Shown here piece after piece: positions 51,256 through 61,743 of a stretch of DNA of 64,000 bases (position 1 is its first letter; the number at the start of each line of letters is the position of its first letter). The translations under genes and the position numbers were made by a program. The notes below the pieces were generated by a model. The model ran no database searches and was not told the DNA's origin. It saw nothing but the letters and a program-made list of their open reading frames with translations. This DNA comes from Photorhabdus akhurstii (GTDB taxonomy: Bacteria > Pseudomonadota > Gammaproteobacteria > Enterobacterales > Enterobacteriaceae), in assembly GCF_018448925.1 (NCBI RefSeq), contig NZ_RCWE01000020.1:26126-90125 (forward strand). The letters are read 5' to 3'.

Positions 51256-52773
51256 ATGCTAAAAGAGCCATTATCAGGAGCCAAACTTGGCTGGCTAACC
51301 CTGGCTTTAGCATTAGCCGCTTTTTTACAAATATTAGATCTGACTATTGCTAACGTTGCAATATCAACAATTGCTGGAGATCTGGGTTCATCAGTATCAC
51401 AAGGTACTTGGGTAATTACTTCATTTGCTGTTGCAAACGCGATCTCTATCCCATTAACTGGCTGGTTAGCAAAACGGTTCGGGGAAGTCCGGGTTTTCTT
51501 AGTTTCAATGATCTTGTTTGTGATCACTTCCTGGTTGTGTGGTATTGCCAATAGCCTGGAAATGTTGATCATTTCCCGCGTTCTACAAGGTATCTCAGCC
51601 GGGCCAATTATGCCCCTTTCGCAAAGTTTGTTACTCAACAACTATCCTCCGCTAAAACGCAATATGGCTCTGGCAATGTGGTCAATGACTATCGTTGTCG
51701 CTCCGGTTTGTGGCCCCATACTTGGTGGTTGGATCAGTGACAACTATCATTGGGGATGGATCTTCCTCATCAACGTTCCGGTTGGCTTTGTTGCCATTGC
51801 TATCACCTGGATATTGTTAAAAGACCGGGAAACTGAAACAACGGCTAGGTCAATTGATGTCATAGGGCTAATTTTATTGGTCATCGGTGTTGGTTGTTTT
51901 CAACTATTACTCGATAGAGGAAAAGAGCTTGATTGGTTCAATTCAACAGAAATTATTGTATTAGCCATTACCGCCGTCATTGCCATCACTTTCCTAATTA
52001 TTTGGGAACTCACCGATGATGATCCGATCATTGACTTATCACTATTTAAATCTCGTAATTTTACTATCGGTACCTTATGTATCAGTTTGGCTTTCCTACT
52101 CCACATAGGCACGCTGGTTTTGCAACCTCAATTATTACAAATGGTGTTTGGTTACACAGCAACTTGGGCAGGATTAGTAATGGCTCCATTAGGAATAGTG
52201 CCGATAATGCTCGTTCCACTCATTGGTCGTTTTAGTTCAAAAATTGATATGCGTTATTTAGTTATGTTCAGCTTTATCATTTTTGCACTCTGTTTCTTTT
52301 GGAGAACAAATACCTTTGAGCTATCAATGGACTTTGCCACCGCTGCCTGGCCACAATTTATTCAGGGCTTTGCTATCGCCTGTTTAATTATGCCACTAAC
52401 AGCCATTATACTATCTGACGTTGAACCCGCTAAAATCGCCTCTGCCGGTAGCTTGTTCAACTTTTTACGCACTCTGGCAACATCCGTAGGGACTTCAATT
52501 ACCACCACCATGTGGTCCCGTCGCGAAGCTGTCCACCACGTTCAGTTAACTGAATCGATAACTCCCCATAATCCTATTGCCCAACAAGCCTATGAAAAAA
52601 TGGGACAATTAGGGATGTCGCAAGCCCAAACCAGCCACTCTCTGGCACGTGAAATCACGAATCAGGGCTTGATTATTGCCGCTAACGAGATTTATTGGCT
52701 ATTTGGCTTTATTTTTCTGATCTTGCTGATCTTTATCTGGTTGGCAAAACCCACTGTTGGAGAAAAGAAATAG
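51256..52773 (+). CDS. emrB: EmrB-like MFS efflux pump (DHA2, 14 TM)
   Basis: Drug:proton antiporter of the DHA2 family, 505 residues and about 14 hydrophobic segments. The DHA2 motif C region appears in VVAPVCGPILGGWISDNYHW, and LDLTIANVAISTIAGDLG near the N-terminus is the classic EmrB motif D1. LAKRFGEVRVF is motif A. It forms a tripartite pump with the adjacent adaptor. It is the right end of the accessory locus; a terminator follows 67 bp later. It may provide self-resistance or export the product. Confidence 0.9.
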   Translation: MLKEPLSGAKLGWLTLALALAAFLQILDLTIANVAISTIAGDLGSSVSQGTWVITSFAVANAISIPLTGWLAKRFGEVRVFLVSMILFVITSWLCGIANSLEMLIISRVLQGISAGPIMPLSQSLLLNNYPPLKRNMALAMWSMTIVVAPVCGPILGGWISDNYHWGWIFLINVPVGFVAIAITWILLKDRETETTARSIDVIGLILLVIGVGCFQLLLDRGKELDWFNSTEIIVLAITAVIAITFLIIWELTDDDPIIDLSLFKSRNFTIGTLCISLAFLLHIGTLVLQPQLLQMVFGYTATWAGLVMAPLGIVPIMLVPLIGRFSSKIDMRYLVMFSFIIFALCFFWRTNTFELSMDFATAAWPQFIQGFAIACLIMPLTAIILSDVEPAKIASAGSLFNFLRTLATSVGTSITTTMWSRREAVHHVQLTESITPHNPIAQQAYEKMGQLGMSQAQTSHSLAREITNQGLIIAANEIYWLFGFIFLILLIFIWLAKPTVGEKK

Positions 52774-52839
52774 CACAATGATCAAAGAATTTGTTATAGA
52801 ATTCTTTCCAATGGAACCTCGGTGAATATTAAATCTTGT

Positions 52840-52870
52840 CAAAATAGCCCCTTACCAAGGCGCTATTTTG
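52840..52870. terminator. Terminator between emrB-like gene and ilvA
   Basis: CAAAATAGC / GCTATTTTG arms with an inner CCTT-ACC-AAGG stem and a loop of three, followed by TCGTTTTATAG on the plus strand. It lies between convergent genes and can serve the pump operon and, on the minus strand, ilvGMEDA. Confidence 0.82.
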
Positions 52871-52910
52871 TCGTTTTATAGAATACATTTTTTCATTACC
52901 AAGACACCGA

Positions 52911-54485
52911 TCAACCTCCGGTTGTTTCAGACGCCTGGCACATTAAAAAGAATTTAAACGCGGGGGTATCCGTCTCATCGTGATACGCATAACCTAATGC
53001 ATCAAGGTGACGCTTAAAACGCACTTCCGTGCCTGACAATTCAAATGCGGCTAACACCCGGCCATAATCTGTACCATAATTGCGATAATGGAATAATGTA
53101 ATATTCCAGTAAGTTCCCAAAGTTTGTAGGAACTTTAATAAAGCCCCCGGCGATTCAGGAAATTCAAAACTAAACAAGCGCTCTTTCAATGGCTTAGATG
53201 GACGACCGCCGATCATATAGCGAACATGTAATTTCGCCATTTCATCATCTGAAAGATCAGCAACCTGATACCCTGCGGTACGCAATTCCGCGATAATTTC
53301 CCGTCGCTCCATCTCACCACGACTCAGGCGAACACCAACGAAAAGACAAGCCTGATCAGGATCAGCATCCGTATAACGATAATTAAATTCTGTTACCACC
53401 CGATCGCCCAACTTCTGGCAAAAACTCAGGAAACTCCCTTTATGTTCAGGAATAGTCACTGCCAGCAATGCTTCCCGCTGCTCGCCCAATTCACAACGCT
53501 CAGAGACATAACGCAATCCGTGAAAACTCACATTAGCACCAGAAAGAATATGCGCCAGTCGTTCACCTTTAAGCTGATACTGCTGAACATACTTTTTCAA
53601 TCCAGCTAGTGCCAATGCGCCGGATGGCTCAGCAATCGCACGTACATCTTCAAACAGATCTTTTACCGCCGCACAAATAGCATCACTGTCCACTGTGATA
53701 ACAGCATCCACATATTGCTGACACAAACGAAATGTTTCATCACCGATACGCTTAACAGCAACACCTTCAGCAAATAAGCCAACTCGTGGTAAATCTACCG
53801 GATGTCCAGCTTCCATTGCCGCTTTCAGGCAAGCTGAATCTTCCGCTTCCACTCCAATGACTTTAATCTCTGGCATCAGTTGCTTAATCAACACTGCCAC
53901 TCCAGCAATCAAACCACCACCACCAACAGGTACAAAGATGCGATCCAAGCGCACATCCTGTTGTAAAAGTTCCATCGCCAGTGTTGCCTGACCCGCGATT
54001 ACAGCGGGATGATCAAACGGAGGAATAAAGGTATAACCCTCCTGTTGTGCCATTTCTATTGCTTTAGCTTTAGCCTCATCAAAATTAGCGCCATACAACA
54101 GAGCCTTACCGCCGAAACGACGGACTGCATCAACTTTAATATCCGCAGTAGTAACCGGCATAACAATCAGAGATTTAATTCCCAAACGATTGGCAGAAAG
54201 CGCCACCCCCTGAGCATGATTACCGGCTGACGCAGTAATCACTCCTCGGTTTTTTTGTTCCTCAGTCAAACCTGCAATCATGGCATACGCACCACGGAGC
54301 TTAAAACTGTGAACAGGTTGTCGATCTTCCCGCTTTACCAAAATAGTATTTCCCAAGCGGGCAGAAATTTTCTCCATTTCCTGCAAAGGAGTCACCTGAG
54401 CAACTTCATAAACCGGCGCGCTTAATGCCGCTTTCAAATACTCTGCACCATTTGGTGCGGAAGTTAAGGGAAGAAATGCAGCCAT
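52911..54485 (-). CDS. ilvA: Threonine deaminase (biosynthetic)
   Basis: PLP enzyme making 2-ketobutyrate from threonine, the first step towards isoleucine, with feedback inhibition by isoleucine. The PLP Lys is in VHSFKLRGAYAM (about residue 58), the phosphate-binding glycines in PVGGGGLIAG, and SAGNHAQG is conserved. The two ACT-like regulatory modules occupy about 335-500. Length is 524 residues (E. coli 514). It is the last gene of ilvGMEDA, 4 bases after ilvD. Confidence 0.97.
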   Translation of the reverse strand: MAAFLPLTSAPNGAEYLKAALSAPVYEVAQVTPLQEMEKISARLGNTILVKREDRQPVHSFKLRGAYAMIAGLTEEQKNRGVITASAGNHAQGVALSANRLGIKSLIVMPVTTADIKVDAVRRFGGKALLYGANFDEAKAKAIEMAQQEGYTFIPPFDHPAVIAGQATLAMELLQQDVRLDRIFVPVGGGGLIAGVAVLIKQLMPEIKVIGVEAEDSACLKAAMEAGHPVDLPRVGLFAEGVAVKRIGDETFRLCQQYVDAVITVDSDAICAAVKDLFEDVRAIAEPSGALALAGLKKYVQQYQLKGERLAHILSGANVSFHGLRYVSERCELGEQREALLAVTIPEHKGSFLSFCQKLGDRVVTEFNYRYTDADPDQACLFVGVRLSRGEMERREIIAELRTAGYQVADLSDDEMAKLHVRYMIGGRPSKPLKERLFSFEFPESPGALLKFLQTLGTYWNITLFHYRNYGTDYGRVLAAFELSGTEVRFKRHLDALGYAYHDETDTPAFKFFLMCQASETTGG

Positions 54486-54489
54486 GCGA

Positions 54490-56340
54490 TTATCCCCCTA
54501 ACTTAGATTTATCACGGACAGCGCCTTTATCCGCACTGGTCGCCAATGAAGCATAGGCTCTCAGGGCAAACGAGACCTGACGTTCACGAGCTTTCGGCGT
54601 CCATGCGTTATTACCGCGGGCAAATTCAGCCTCTTGACGGGTAGCAAGTATCTTTTCATCTACATCAAGTCGAATTTTCCGCAATGGAATATCAATATCA
54701 ATAATATCGCCATCTTGCACCAAACCGATTAGCCCACCATTAGCTGCTTCTGGAGAAACATGGCCGATCGACAAACCAGAGGTACCACCAGAAAAACGTC
54801 CATCTGTAATCAATGCACAACTTTTACCTAGCCCCATAGATTTTAGATAAGTCGTCGGATACAACATTTCCTGCATGCCAGGCCCACCTTTTGGCCCTTC
54901 ATAACGAATGACCACCACATCACCAGCAACAACTTTTCCACCCAAGATCGCATCAACCGCGTCTTCCTGACTTTCGTAAACCTTGGCTGGCCCACGAAAC
55001 GTTAGACTGTCCTTATCAACCCCTGCGGTTTTTACAATACAACCATCTATAGACAAATTACCAAATAGAACAGCAAGACCACCATCCCGACTATAGGCAT
55101 GTTCAATGTCGCGAATACACCCTTCTGCACGGTCGGTATCCAACGAAGGCCAACGACAATCTTGTGAAAATGCCTGAGTAGTACGGATACCCGCAGGGCC
55201 TGCCGAATACATCTCCTTTACTGACTCATCCGCCGTCTGCATCACATCGTACTGATTAAGCGTTTGTAACAAATCCAGACCCAAAACATTTTTAACCTGA
55301 CGATTCAACAGACCCGCTCTATCCAGCTCACCTAAAATACCGATCACACCACCAGCACGATGAACATCTTCCATATGGTATTTTTGTGTACTTGGTGCAA
55401 CCTTACATAGATGAGGGATCTGACGAGACAAACGATCAATATCCGCCATAGTGAAATCCACTTCCCCTTCCTGCGCCGCAGCCAGTAAGTGAAGCACAGT
55501 ATTAGTTGAGCCACCCATTGCAATATCCAACATCATCGCATTTTCAAATGCGGCTTTCGTTGCAATACAACGTGGTAGAACACTATCATCATTTTGTTCA
55601 TAATAGCGCTTAGTCAGCTCAACAATGCGTTTGCCTGCATTCAGAAACAACACCTTGCGATCTGCATGAGTAGCCAGTAATGAACCGTTCCCCGGTTGAG
55701 ACAAGCCCAACGCTTCTGTCAAACAATTCATAGAGTTAGCTGTAAACATGCCTGAGCAGGAACCACAGGTTGGGCATGCTGAGCGTTCAATCTGACTGCT
55801 ATCCTCATCACTGACATTCGGGTTCGCACCTTGGATCATGGCATCGATCAGATCCAATTTGATAATCTGATCTGACAATTTAGTTTTACCCGCCTCCATA
55901 GGACCACCGGAAACAAAAATCACCGGAATGTTCAGGCGCAATGCCGCCATCAGCATACCTGGGGTAATTTTGTCACAATTGGAAATACACACCATCGCGT
56001 CCGCACAATGTGCATTCACCATATATTCAACAGAATCAGCAATTAATTCACGTGACGGCAGAGAATAGAGCATACCACCATGCCCCATTGCGATACCGTC
56101 ATCCACCGCTATAGTATTGAACTCTTTTGCAACACCGCCTGATGCTTCAATCTGTTCAGCAACCAGTTTACCTAAGTCCCGCAAATGAACATGCCCGGGA
56201 ACAAACTGAGTAAATGAGTTAACTACTGCAATAATCGGTTTACCAAAATCTGCATCGGTCATCCCTGTCGCGCGCCATAAAGCGCGAGCTCCAGCCATAT
56301 TGCGACCATGAGTCGTAGTGGCAGAACGGTACTTAGGCAT
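54490..56340 (-). CDS. ilvD: Dihydroxy-acid dehydratase
   Basis: Fe-S enzyme producing the 2-keto acid precursors of valine and isoleucine. The cluster cysteines are visible in [12 protein letters not shown] and [19 protein letters not shown]. The start [14 protein letters not shown] gives 616 residues, exactly the E. coli length; GGGAGTG precedes it. The open frame extends three codons further to MKI but the conserved start is preferred. It is followed directly by ilvA. Confidence 0.98.
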   Translation of the reverse strand: MPKYRSATTTHGRNMAGARALWRATGMTDADFGKPIIAVVNSFTQFVPGHVHLRDLGKLVAEQIEASGGVAKEFNTIAVDDGIAMGHGGMLYSLPSRELIADSVEYMVNAHCADAMVCISNCDKITPGMLMAALRLNIPVIFVSGGPMEAGKTKLSDQIIKLDLIDAMIQGANPNVSDEDSSQIERSACPTCGSCSGMFTANSMNCLTEALGLSQPGNGSLLATHADRKVLFLNAGKRIVELTKRYYEQNDDSVLPRCIATKAAFENAMMLDIAMGGSTNTVLHLLAAAQEGEVDFTMADIDRLSRQIPHLCKVAPSTQKYHMEDVHRAGGVIGILGELDRAGLLNRQVKNVLGLDLLQTLNQYDVMQTADESVKEMYSAGPAGIRTTQAFSQDCRWPSLDTDRAEGCIRDIEHAYSRDGGLAVLFGNLSIDGCIVKTAGVDKDSLTFRGPAKVYESQEDAVDAILGGKVVAGDVVVIRYEGPKGGPGMQEMLYPTTYLKSMGLGKSCALITDGRFSGGTSGLSIGHVSPEAANGGLIGLVQDGDIIDIDIPLRKIRLDVDEKILATRQEAEFARGNNAWTPKARERQVSFALRAYASLATSADKGAVRDKSKLGG

Positions 56341-56398
56341 TATTTTCACTCCCGTGTCATCAAAACAGGCGGGGAACGAACCGCCCGTTAAATTATTT

Positions 56399-56447
56399 AT
56401 AGTTCTACTAAAGGTATAGTTCTATTAAAGGTATAGTTCTATTAAGG
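56399..56447. repeat. 17-bp tandem repeat overlapping the ilvE 3' end
   Basis: ATAGTTCTAYTAAAGGT is repeated in tandem at 56399-56415, 56416-56432 and 56433-56447, with one substitution in the first copy and a truncated third. The third copy contains the ilvE stop codon, so the unit appears to have arisen by duplication of the ilvE end into the ilvE-ilvD spacer. Confidence 0.9.
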
Positions 56448-57368
56448 ATTGACCGGATCTAACCAGCCCCATTTATCGTCTGTCGTGCCATCAAACAAAC
56501 CAAAGAAAGCTTGTTGAATTTTCTTAGTAACAGGCCCGCACTTACCGATACCAACTTGAATATCATCAACACTGCGAACAGGTGTGATTTCAGCCGCTGT
56601 ACCTGACATAAAAACTTCATCAGCCAGGTACAAAGATTCACGCGACAATACCTGCTCACGCACTTCCAGCCCCAAATCTTTGGCTAATTTGATAATGGCA
56701 TCACGGGTAATTCCTGGTAATGCAGATGAAGTAAATGGTGGAGTGAACAATATGCCCTCTTTTACTTCAAACAGATTTTCACCCGCACCTTCAGAGATAT
56801 AACCATAAACATCCAGTGCAATACCTTCTTGATATCCACGACGACGGGCTTCACTACCTACCAAAAGTGAAGACAGGTAGTTACCACCTGCTTTGGCCGC
56901 AGTTGGTATTGTATTTGGCGCCGCACGATTCCATGAAGAAACCATCGCATCAATCCCTTGATCCAGTGCTTCTTCTCCCAGATAAGCTCCCCAAGGAAAA
57001 GCAGCGATAATAACATCCGTTTTATAGCCAGCCGGTGGATTAACCCCCATGCCAACATCACCGATAAAGACTAGTGGGCGTATATAAGCACTGACTAAAT
57101 TATTTTTACGCAGAGTTGCCCGACATGCTTCCATTAATTCATCGACACTTTGGCTCAATGGCATGCGATAAATCTTTGCAGAATCATGTAAACGCTGCAT
57201 ATGCTCACGATGACGGAAAACCACGGGCCCTTTATGAGAGTCATAGCAGCGAATTCCCTCAAAAACAGATGTGCCGTAATGTAAAGCATGGGACATGACG
57301 TGAACTTTAGCATCTGCCCAAGGAACCATCTCACCATTGAACCAAATGTAATCGGATTGCTTCGTCAT
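56442..57368 (-). CDS. ilvE: Branched-chain amino acid aminotransferase
   Basis: Class IV PLP aminotransferase making Ile, Val and Leu from their keto acids. The PLP Lys is in TAAKAGGNYLSSLL (about residue 160), with YIRPLVFIGDVG and GTAAEITPVRSVDD conserved. Length is 308 residues, nearly the E. coli 309. The stop codon lies within a 17-bp tandem repeat. Confidence 0.98.
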   Translation of the reverse strand: MTKQSDYIWFNGEMVPWADAKVHVMSHALHYGTSVFEGIRCYDSHKGPVVFRHREHMQRLHDSAKIYRMPLSQSVDELMEACRATLRKNNLVSAYIRPLVFIGDVGMGVNPPAGYKTDVIIAAFPWGAYLGEEALDQGIDAMVSSWNRAAPNTIPTAAKAGGNYLSSLLVGSEARRRGYQEGIALDVYGYISEGAGENLFEVKEGILFTPPFTSSALPGITRDAIIKLAKDLGLEVREQVLSRESLYLADEVFMSGTAAEITPVRSVDDIQVGIGKCGPVTKKIQQAFFGLFDGTTDDKWGWLDPVNP

Positions 57369-57391
57369 TCTCTTATTCCTTTATTTCTACG

Positions 57392-57649
57392 TTATGCACG
57401 TATGAGTTGTGATTTTTGTTGCAGGATCTTGACGCCAGCGACATCCACTAATTTAGCCAGTTGTGAAGACAACAAATTAACCGGTTTTTGGCTGGCGACA
57501 ATTAATTCGATATTAACATTATCGCCATCCATTGTTTGATCCATATTCATGGAACAGATCTGAAATCCACGATGACGCGTTACCCGTAAGATACGCTCTA
57601 ATATTTCAGGACGGAAACGAGCATGGATTGCAAGTTGATGCTGCATCAT
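57392..57649 (-). CDS. ilvM: Acetolactate synthase II small subunit
   Basis: 85-residue ACT-domain regulatory subunit ([21 protein letters not shown]) that stabilises and activates IlvG. Its ATG overlaps the ilvG stop by four bases, coupling the two subunits. E. coli IlvM is 87 residues. Confidence 0.96.
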   Translation of the reverse strand: MMQHQLAIHARFRPEILERILRVTRHRGFQICSMNMDQTMDGDNVNIELIVASQKPVNLLSSQLAKLVDVAGVKILQQKSQLIRA

Positions 57650-59292
57650 AGTGATTTCTCCAACATAGTTTCATTGCTTGCACCGGGAGGGACCAACGGC
57701 CAAACGTTCTCTAATTCCTCAATAGATACCTGTAATAAATAGGGACCCTTACTGGCAAATAATGCATTCAGCGCTTCATTAATCTGTGATTTATCCGTGA
57801 TATGTTGCCCCGGAATATCAAAAGCTTTCGCTAATGTGACAAAATCAGGGTTATCTGTTAATGTCGTTTCGCTATATCGCTTATCAAAAAACAGCTCCTG
57901 CCATTGCCGCACCATTCCCAACCGCTGGTTATCCAACAATAAAATTTTTACTGGTAATTGTTTGCGTTTAATTGTCCCCAATTCCTGAACATTCATCATG
58001 AAAGAACCATCACCAGATACACAGATCACCATATCTTCCGGTCGAGCGATCTGAGCGCCAATCGCAGCAGGGATACCAAATCCCATCGAGCCTAACCCAC
58101 TAGATGTAATAAAATTTTCAGGCCCATCAAAAGTCATATGCTGAGCTGTCCACATTTGATGCTGTCCAACATCGGTAGTAATAACCGTATTACATGCTTT
58201 ACGATCTGAAACCTGCTTCAATAACCAAGGCGCATAGATACTCTCCCCCTGATGGTCATAACACCAAGGATATTCAGCTTTCAGAGATTTCACTTCCTGT
58301 TGCCAGGGCATAATTGACAATGGTTGTTGCAAACGGGGCAATAATGCCTTCACATCCCCCAGTAACGACACATGAGCCTGACGTAATTTACCCAACTCTG
58401 CCGGATCGATATCCAGATGAATAACTTTTGCACGTGGAGCAAAAGTATTAAGTTTGCCAGTCACACGATCGTCAAAACGAGCACCCACAGCAATCAACAA
58501 ATCACATGACTGAACGGCAAGATTGGCCGCTTTCGAACCATGCATCCCAAGCATGCCCAGATAACATGGATGTTCTGAATCAGCAGCTCCCAAACCTTTC
58601 AACGTAGAAACAACCGGCATACCTGTTTCCACAACAAAATCTCGCAGAACAGAAACCGCTTGAGACATTCCTACTCCACCACCGACATACAATACTGGCT
58701 TTGCCGCAGCCGCAATCATCTTCCGAGCTTGTTCTAATTCACTTTCCGAACAGGGCGCTTTTTGCTCAACGGGTACCAAATGTGGAACCAAATTCCCCTC
58801 TTTCAGCTGAATATCTTTAGGAATATCAATCAAAACTGGGCCAGGTCGACCACTAGTGGCAATAGAAAAGGCTTCCGCCATAATTTGAGGTAAATTTTCC
58901 AGTGAATCCACTAAGAAACTGTGTTTGGTACAAGCAAGGGAGAGACCTAAAACATCGACTTCTTGAAAGGCATCAGTTCCAATCAATTCAGAACCAACCT
59001 GACCAGTGATAGCAACAACAGGAACAGAATCTAACAACGCATCGGCTAATCCAGTGATTAAGTTTGTTGCTCCCGGTCCCGATGTAGCGATACAAACTCC
59101 CGGCTTACCACTGGCTCTCGCATAACCGATTGCAGCCATAACCGCCCCCTGTTCATGCCGACAAAGCAAATGCTCCACACCACCATCGTACAAAGCATCA
59201 TAAACCGGCATGATCGCACCACCAGGGTAGCCGAAAACCTTATCAATCCCCTGCGTTCGTAATGCTTTTACAACCCACTGCGCCCCGTTCAT
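57646..59292 (-). CDS. ilvG: Acetolactate synthase II large subunit (intact)
   Basis: Thiamine-diphosphate enzyme of 548 residues giving acetolactate and acetohydroxybutyrate. The catalytic Glu lies in [19 protein letters not shown], and the ThDP-Mg motif is [14 protein letters not shown]...DNQRLG. FAD-binding residues are present. It is uninterrupted, unlike E. coli K-12 where ilvG has a frameshift. E. coli IlvG II is valine-resistant. Confidence 0.98.
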   Translation of the reverse strand: MNGAQWVVKALRTQGIDKVFGYPGGAIMPVYDALYDGGVEHLLCRHEQGAVMAAIGYARASGKPGVCIATSGPGATNLITGLADALLDSVPVVAITGQVGSELIGTDAFQEVDVLGLSLACTKHSFLVDSLENLPQIMAEAFSIATSGRPGPVLIDIPKDIQLKEGNLVPHLVPVEQKAPCSESELEQARKMIAAAAKPVLYVGGGVGMSQAVSVLRDFVVETGMPVVSTLKGLGAADSEHPCYLGMLGMHGSKAANLAVQSCDLLIAVGARFDDRVTGKLNTFAPRAKVIHLDIDPAELGKLRQAHVSLLGDVKALLPRLQQPLSIMPWQQEVKSLKAEYPWCYDHQGESIYAPWLLKQVSDRKACNTVITTDVGQHQMWTAQHMTFDGPENFITSSGLGSMGFGIPAAIGAQIARPEDMVICVSGDGSFMMNVQELGTIKRKQLPVKILLLDNQRLGMVRQWQELFFDKRYSETTLTDNPDFVTLAKAFDIPGQHITDKSQINEALNALFASKGPYLLQVSIEELENVWPLVPPGASNETMLEKSL

Positions 59293-59374
59293 TTTTCATA
59301 TCCCCTGTGTTTACCCTGTGAGACAAGATTTTGTTCTGTTGTATGTTTCCGTCTCTATCTGATTTTGCTTGTCG

Positions 59375-59406
59375 AAAAAAAACCCCCGCGCCTTTCGGTG
59401 CGGGGG
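59375..59406 (-). terminator. ilvGMEDA attenuator terminator
   Basis: On the minus strand CCCCCGCACC-GAAA-GGCGCGGGGG is followed by eight T. It lies between the ilvL stop and ilvG and is the classic attenuator terminator: ribosome stalling in ilvL would favour an alternative fold and let ilvG be transcribed. Confidence 0.95.
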
Positions 59407-59430
59407 TCTTCGAGAGATCTGGCTGTTTTT

Positions 59431-59529
59431 CTAAGCCTTTCTTCGTCCAAGTGCTGCCCCGCACGGTGGGATAATAATCACCACCACGCTGACAATAATT
59501 AGGCTAATCACTAGGACAAATGTGTTCAT
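59431..59529 (-). CDS. ilvL: ilvGMEDA leader peptide
   Basis: 32-residue attenuator leader, too short for most gene callers. It starts MNTFVLVISLIIVSVVV and ends IPPCGAALGRRKA, closely matching E. coli IlvL. It is dominated by Ile, Val and Leu codons: runs of valine and isoleucine (VVVIII) follow the start. Charged-tRNA shortage for these amino acids stalls the ribosome here and relieves the terminator 25 bp downstream of its stop. Note the N-terminus lacks the E. coli TALLR sequence. Confidence 0.95.
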   Translation of the reverse strand: MNTFVLVISLIIVSVVVIIIPPCGAALGRRKA

Positions 59530-60173
59530 AATCTTGGTCGTTTAATTCGTTTGTTTAATCTATATTTAAGAGTTATCACGTTCTTCATAGCTTGACAACA
59601 TTTATTTTGTTTTATTATTCGATATGAAAAAATACTGTTTATTTTCAAGTAAATACTTGTAATTTAGATTATTTATCTATTAAATAATCAAATTTAAGTG
59701 ATAAAAACCAACTTATTAGATATAAACAAAACAACACACAAAGCGGTAACATAAAAAACAAATCATTCAACTATAACCAAAAGTAAAGATCTTATTATTA
59801 ATCACCCAGGTGATAAAAACTCCTCATTAAAAATAAAGCAGAATGATATAACACGCTAAATTTATTCACTGTGAAAAATATATAAATTTTAATTTCAAAT
59901 AAACTATTTCAATAAAACCAATCTAAAAACACGACTTAAATAAAACCTCATAATATGAATATAAAAATAATCAATTTTATAATCTAAGCTAAAAACAATA
60001 AAATCATAAAAATCAATCAAATAAAATAAAAATTACTTAATAATGATTTCAAAAAAGTCTTTAGCGTTGCTTCACAAAATATTTATTAGAGCCGCTTCGC
60101 AAAAAAATAATAGAAAACTATTTATTATCTAATTTCAGTCCATCATATGCCCTTTCTTACGAAGGAGAATAGG
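59530..60173. other. ilvL-yifB divergent intergenic region
   Basis: About 640 bp, extremely AT-rich with long A/T-only runs, between divergent ilvL and yifB. It should carry the ilv operon promoter near 59560-59620 and the yifB promoter near its other end. I see no further ORF or clear hairpin. Confidence 0.5.
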
Positions 60174-61697
60174 ATGGCCCTCGCTGTTATTTATACCAGA
60201 GCGACTATAGGTATTCATGCCCCAATTGTTACTGTTGAAGCCCATATTAGTAATGGCTTACCTGGATTAACTTTGGTTGGTTTGCCTGAAACAGCCGTAA
60301 AAGAAGCAAGAGATCGTGTCAGAAGTGCGTTGATCAACAGCGGGTTTACCTATCCGTCTAAAAGAATCACCGTCAATCTTGCTCCCGCAGATCTTCCCAA
60401 GGAAGGTGGTCGTTATGATTTGCCGATCGCTATCGCTATTCTGGCCGCTTCAGAGCAAATACCTACCAGTACTCTAAATCATTATGAGTTTCTTGGTGAA
60501 CTCGCTCTATCCGGTGGTCTACGAAAAGTTAACGGCGCAATTTCAGCTGCTCTCAGCGCAGGAGAAGCAGGAAGGCAACTTATTCTACCAACAGAAAACG
60601 CAATAGAGCTGGCAATCTTATCTCAGAATGAGACGTTAATGGCAGAACACCTCTTACATATCTGCCACTTCCTTCAGGGAGAAAAACAACTACTGACAAC
60701 AACGATCCAACATAAGCCCTCAACAGAGCCATCACAGCCAGATCTTCAGGATATTATTGGTCAGGAACAAGCAAAACGCGCACTGGAAATCACAGCAGCA
60801 GGCGGACATAATCTTTTACTACTTGGCCCACCAGGGACAGGGAAAACAATGTTGGCAAGCCGTCTATGTAGTTTATTACCACCATTAACAAACAAAGAAG
60901 CACTTGAGGTTGCCGCTATCAATAGCCTAGTGGATACCTACCTTCCACCTGAACAATGGCATACACGCCCATTCAGAGCGCCTCATCACAGCTCTTCAAT
61001 GGCAGCACTGGTTGGTGGTGGTGGGCTGCCAAAACCTGGTGAAATTTCACTTGCTCACAATGGGGTGCTATTTCTAGATGAACTACCTGAATTTGAACGT
61101 AGAGTCCTTGATGCTCTCAGAGAACCACTGGAATCAGGGGAAATAATTATCTCCCGGGCCAGAGCAAAAGTTTGTTTTCCTGCTCAAGTTCAATTGATAG
61201 CGGCAATGAATCCCAGCCCGACAGGCTACCATCAGGGAATTCACAATCGAAGTAATCCTCAGCAAATACTTCGATACCTGGCAAAACTTTCTGGACCTTT
61301 TTTAGATCGTTTTGATCTCTCAATTGAAGTTCCTCTGTTACCCATTGGAACATTGAGTAGCCCTCTTAGATCAAGCGAAAGCAGTAAAGATGTAAGATTA
61401 AGAGTGCTGGCAGCGCGAGAAATACAATTGAAACGCTGTGGAAAGATTAATGCTCATCTGAATAGTAAAGAGACCGAGGCATTTTGTAAGCTCAAATCTA
61501 ACGATGCTGTATTTCTAGAACAAACGCTAATAAAACTAGGGCTTTCAATCCGGGCATGGCACCGAATTCTGAAAACATCCCGGACACTTGCCGACTTAGA
61601 AGAAAAAAAAGAGATAGAAAAACCACATATCATGGAAGCCTTAAGCTACCGCAGTATGGACAGGCTATTAATACAATTACAAAAACAATCGGGTTAG
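60174..61697 (+). CDS. yifB: YifB/ComM-family AAA+ ATPase
   Basis: Magnesium-chelatase-like AAA+ protein of 507 residues. ComM homologues are DNA-branch-migration helicases in natural transformation and recombination. An N-terminal Lon-protease-like domain covers about 20-150 (VGLPETAVKEARDRVRSAL). Walker A GPPGTGKTM is near residue 218, Walker B FLDELPEF near 300, with AMNPSPTGYHQG and LSGPFLDRFD after it. I start at MALAVIYTRA, with GGAG upstream, to match E. coli, and not the MPFL start 27 bases earlier. It faces away from the ilv operon. Confidence 0.95.
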   Translation: MALAVIYTRATIGIHAPIVTVEAHISNGLPGLTLVGLPETAVKEARDRVRSALINSGFTYPSKRITVNLAPADLPKEGGRYDLPIAIAILAASEQIPTSTLNHYEFLGELALSGGLRKVNGAISAALSAGEAGRQLILPTENAIELAILSQNETLMAEHLLHICHFLQGEKQLLTTTIQHKPSTEPSQPDLQDIIGQEQAKRALEITAAGGHNLLLLGPPGTGKTMLASRLCSLLPPLTNKEALEVAAINSLVDTYLPPEQWHTRPFRAPHHSSSMAALVGGGGLPKPGEISLAHNGVLFLDELPEFERRVLDALREPLESGEIIISRARAKVCFPAQVQLIAAMNPSPTGYHQGIHNRSNPQQILRYLAKLSGPFLDRFDLSIEVPLLPIGTLSSPLRSSESSKDVRLRVLAAREIQLKRCGKINAHLNSKETEAFCKLKSNDAVFLEQTLIKLGLSIRAWHRILKTSRTLADLEEKKEIEKPHIMEALSYRSMDRLLIQLQKQSG

Positions 61698-61743
61698 AAA
61701 TGAAAAAGGGGCAAAGCCCCTATATTCACAATTTGTGATGATA

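Noticed and set aside
59243-59464. 73-codon frame on the minus strand across the ilv attenuator
   Set aside because: Overlaps the ilvL leader and attenuator terminator in a different frame; shadow only.
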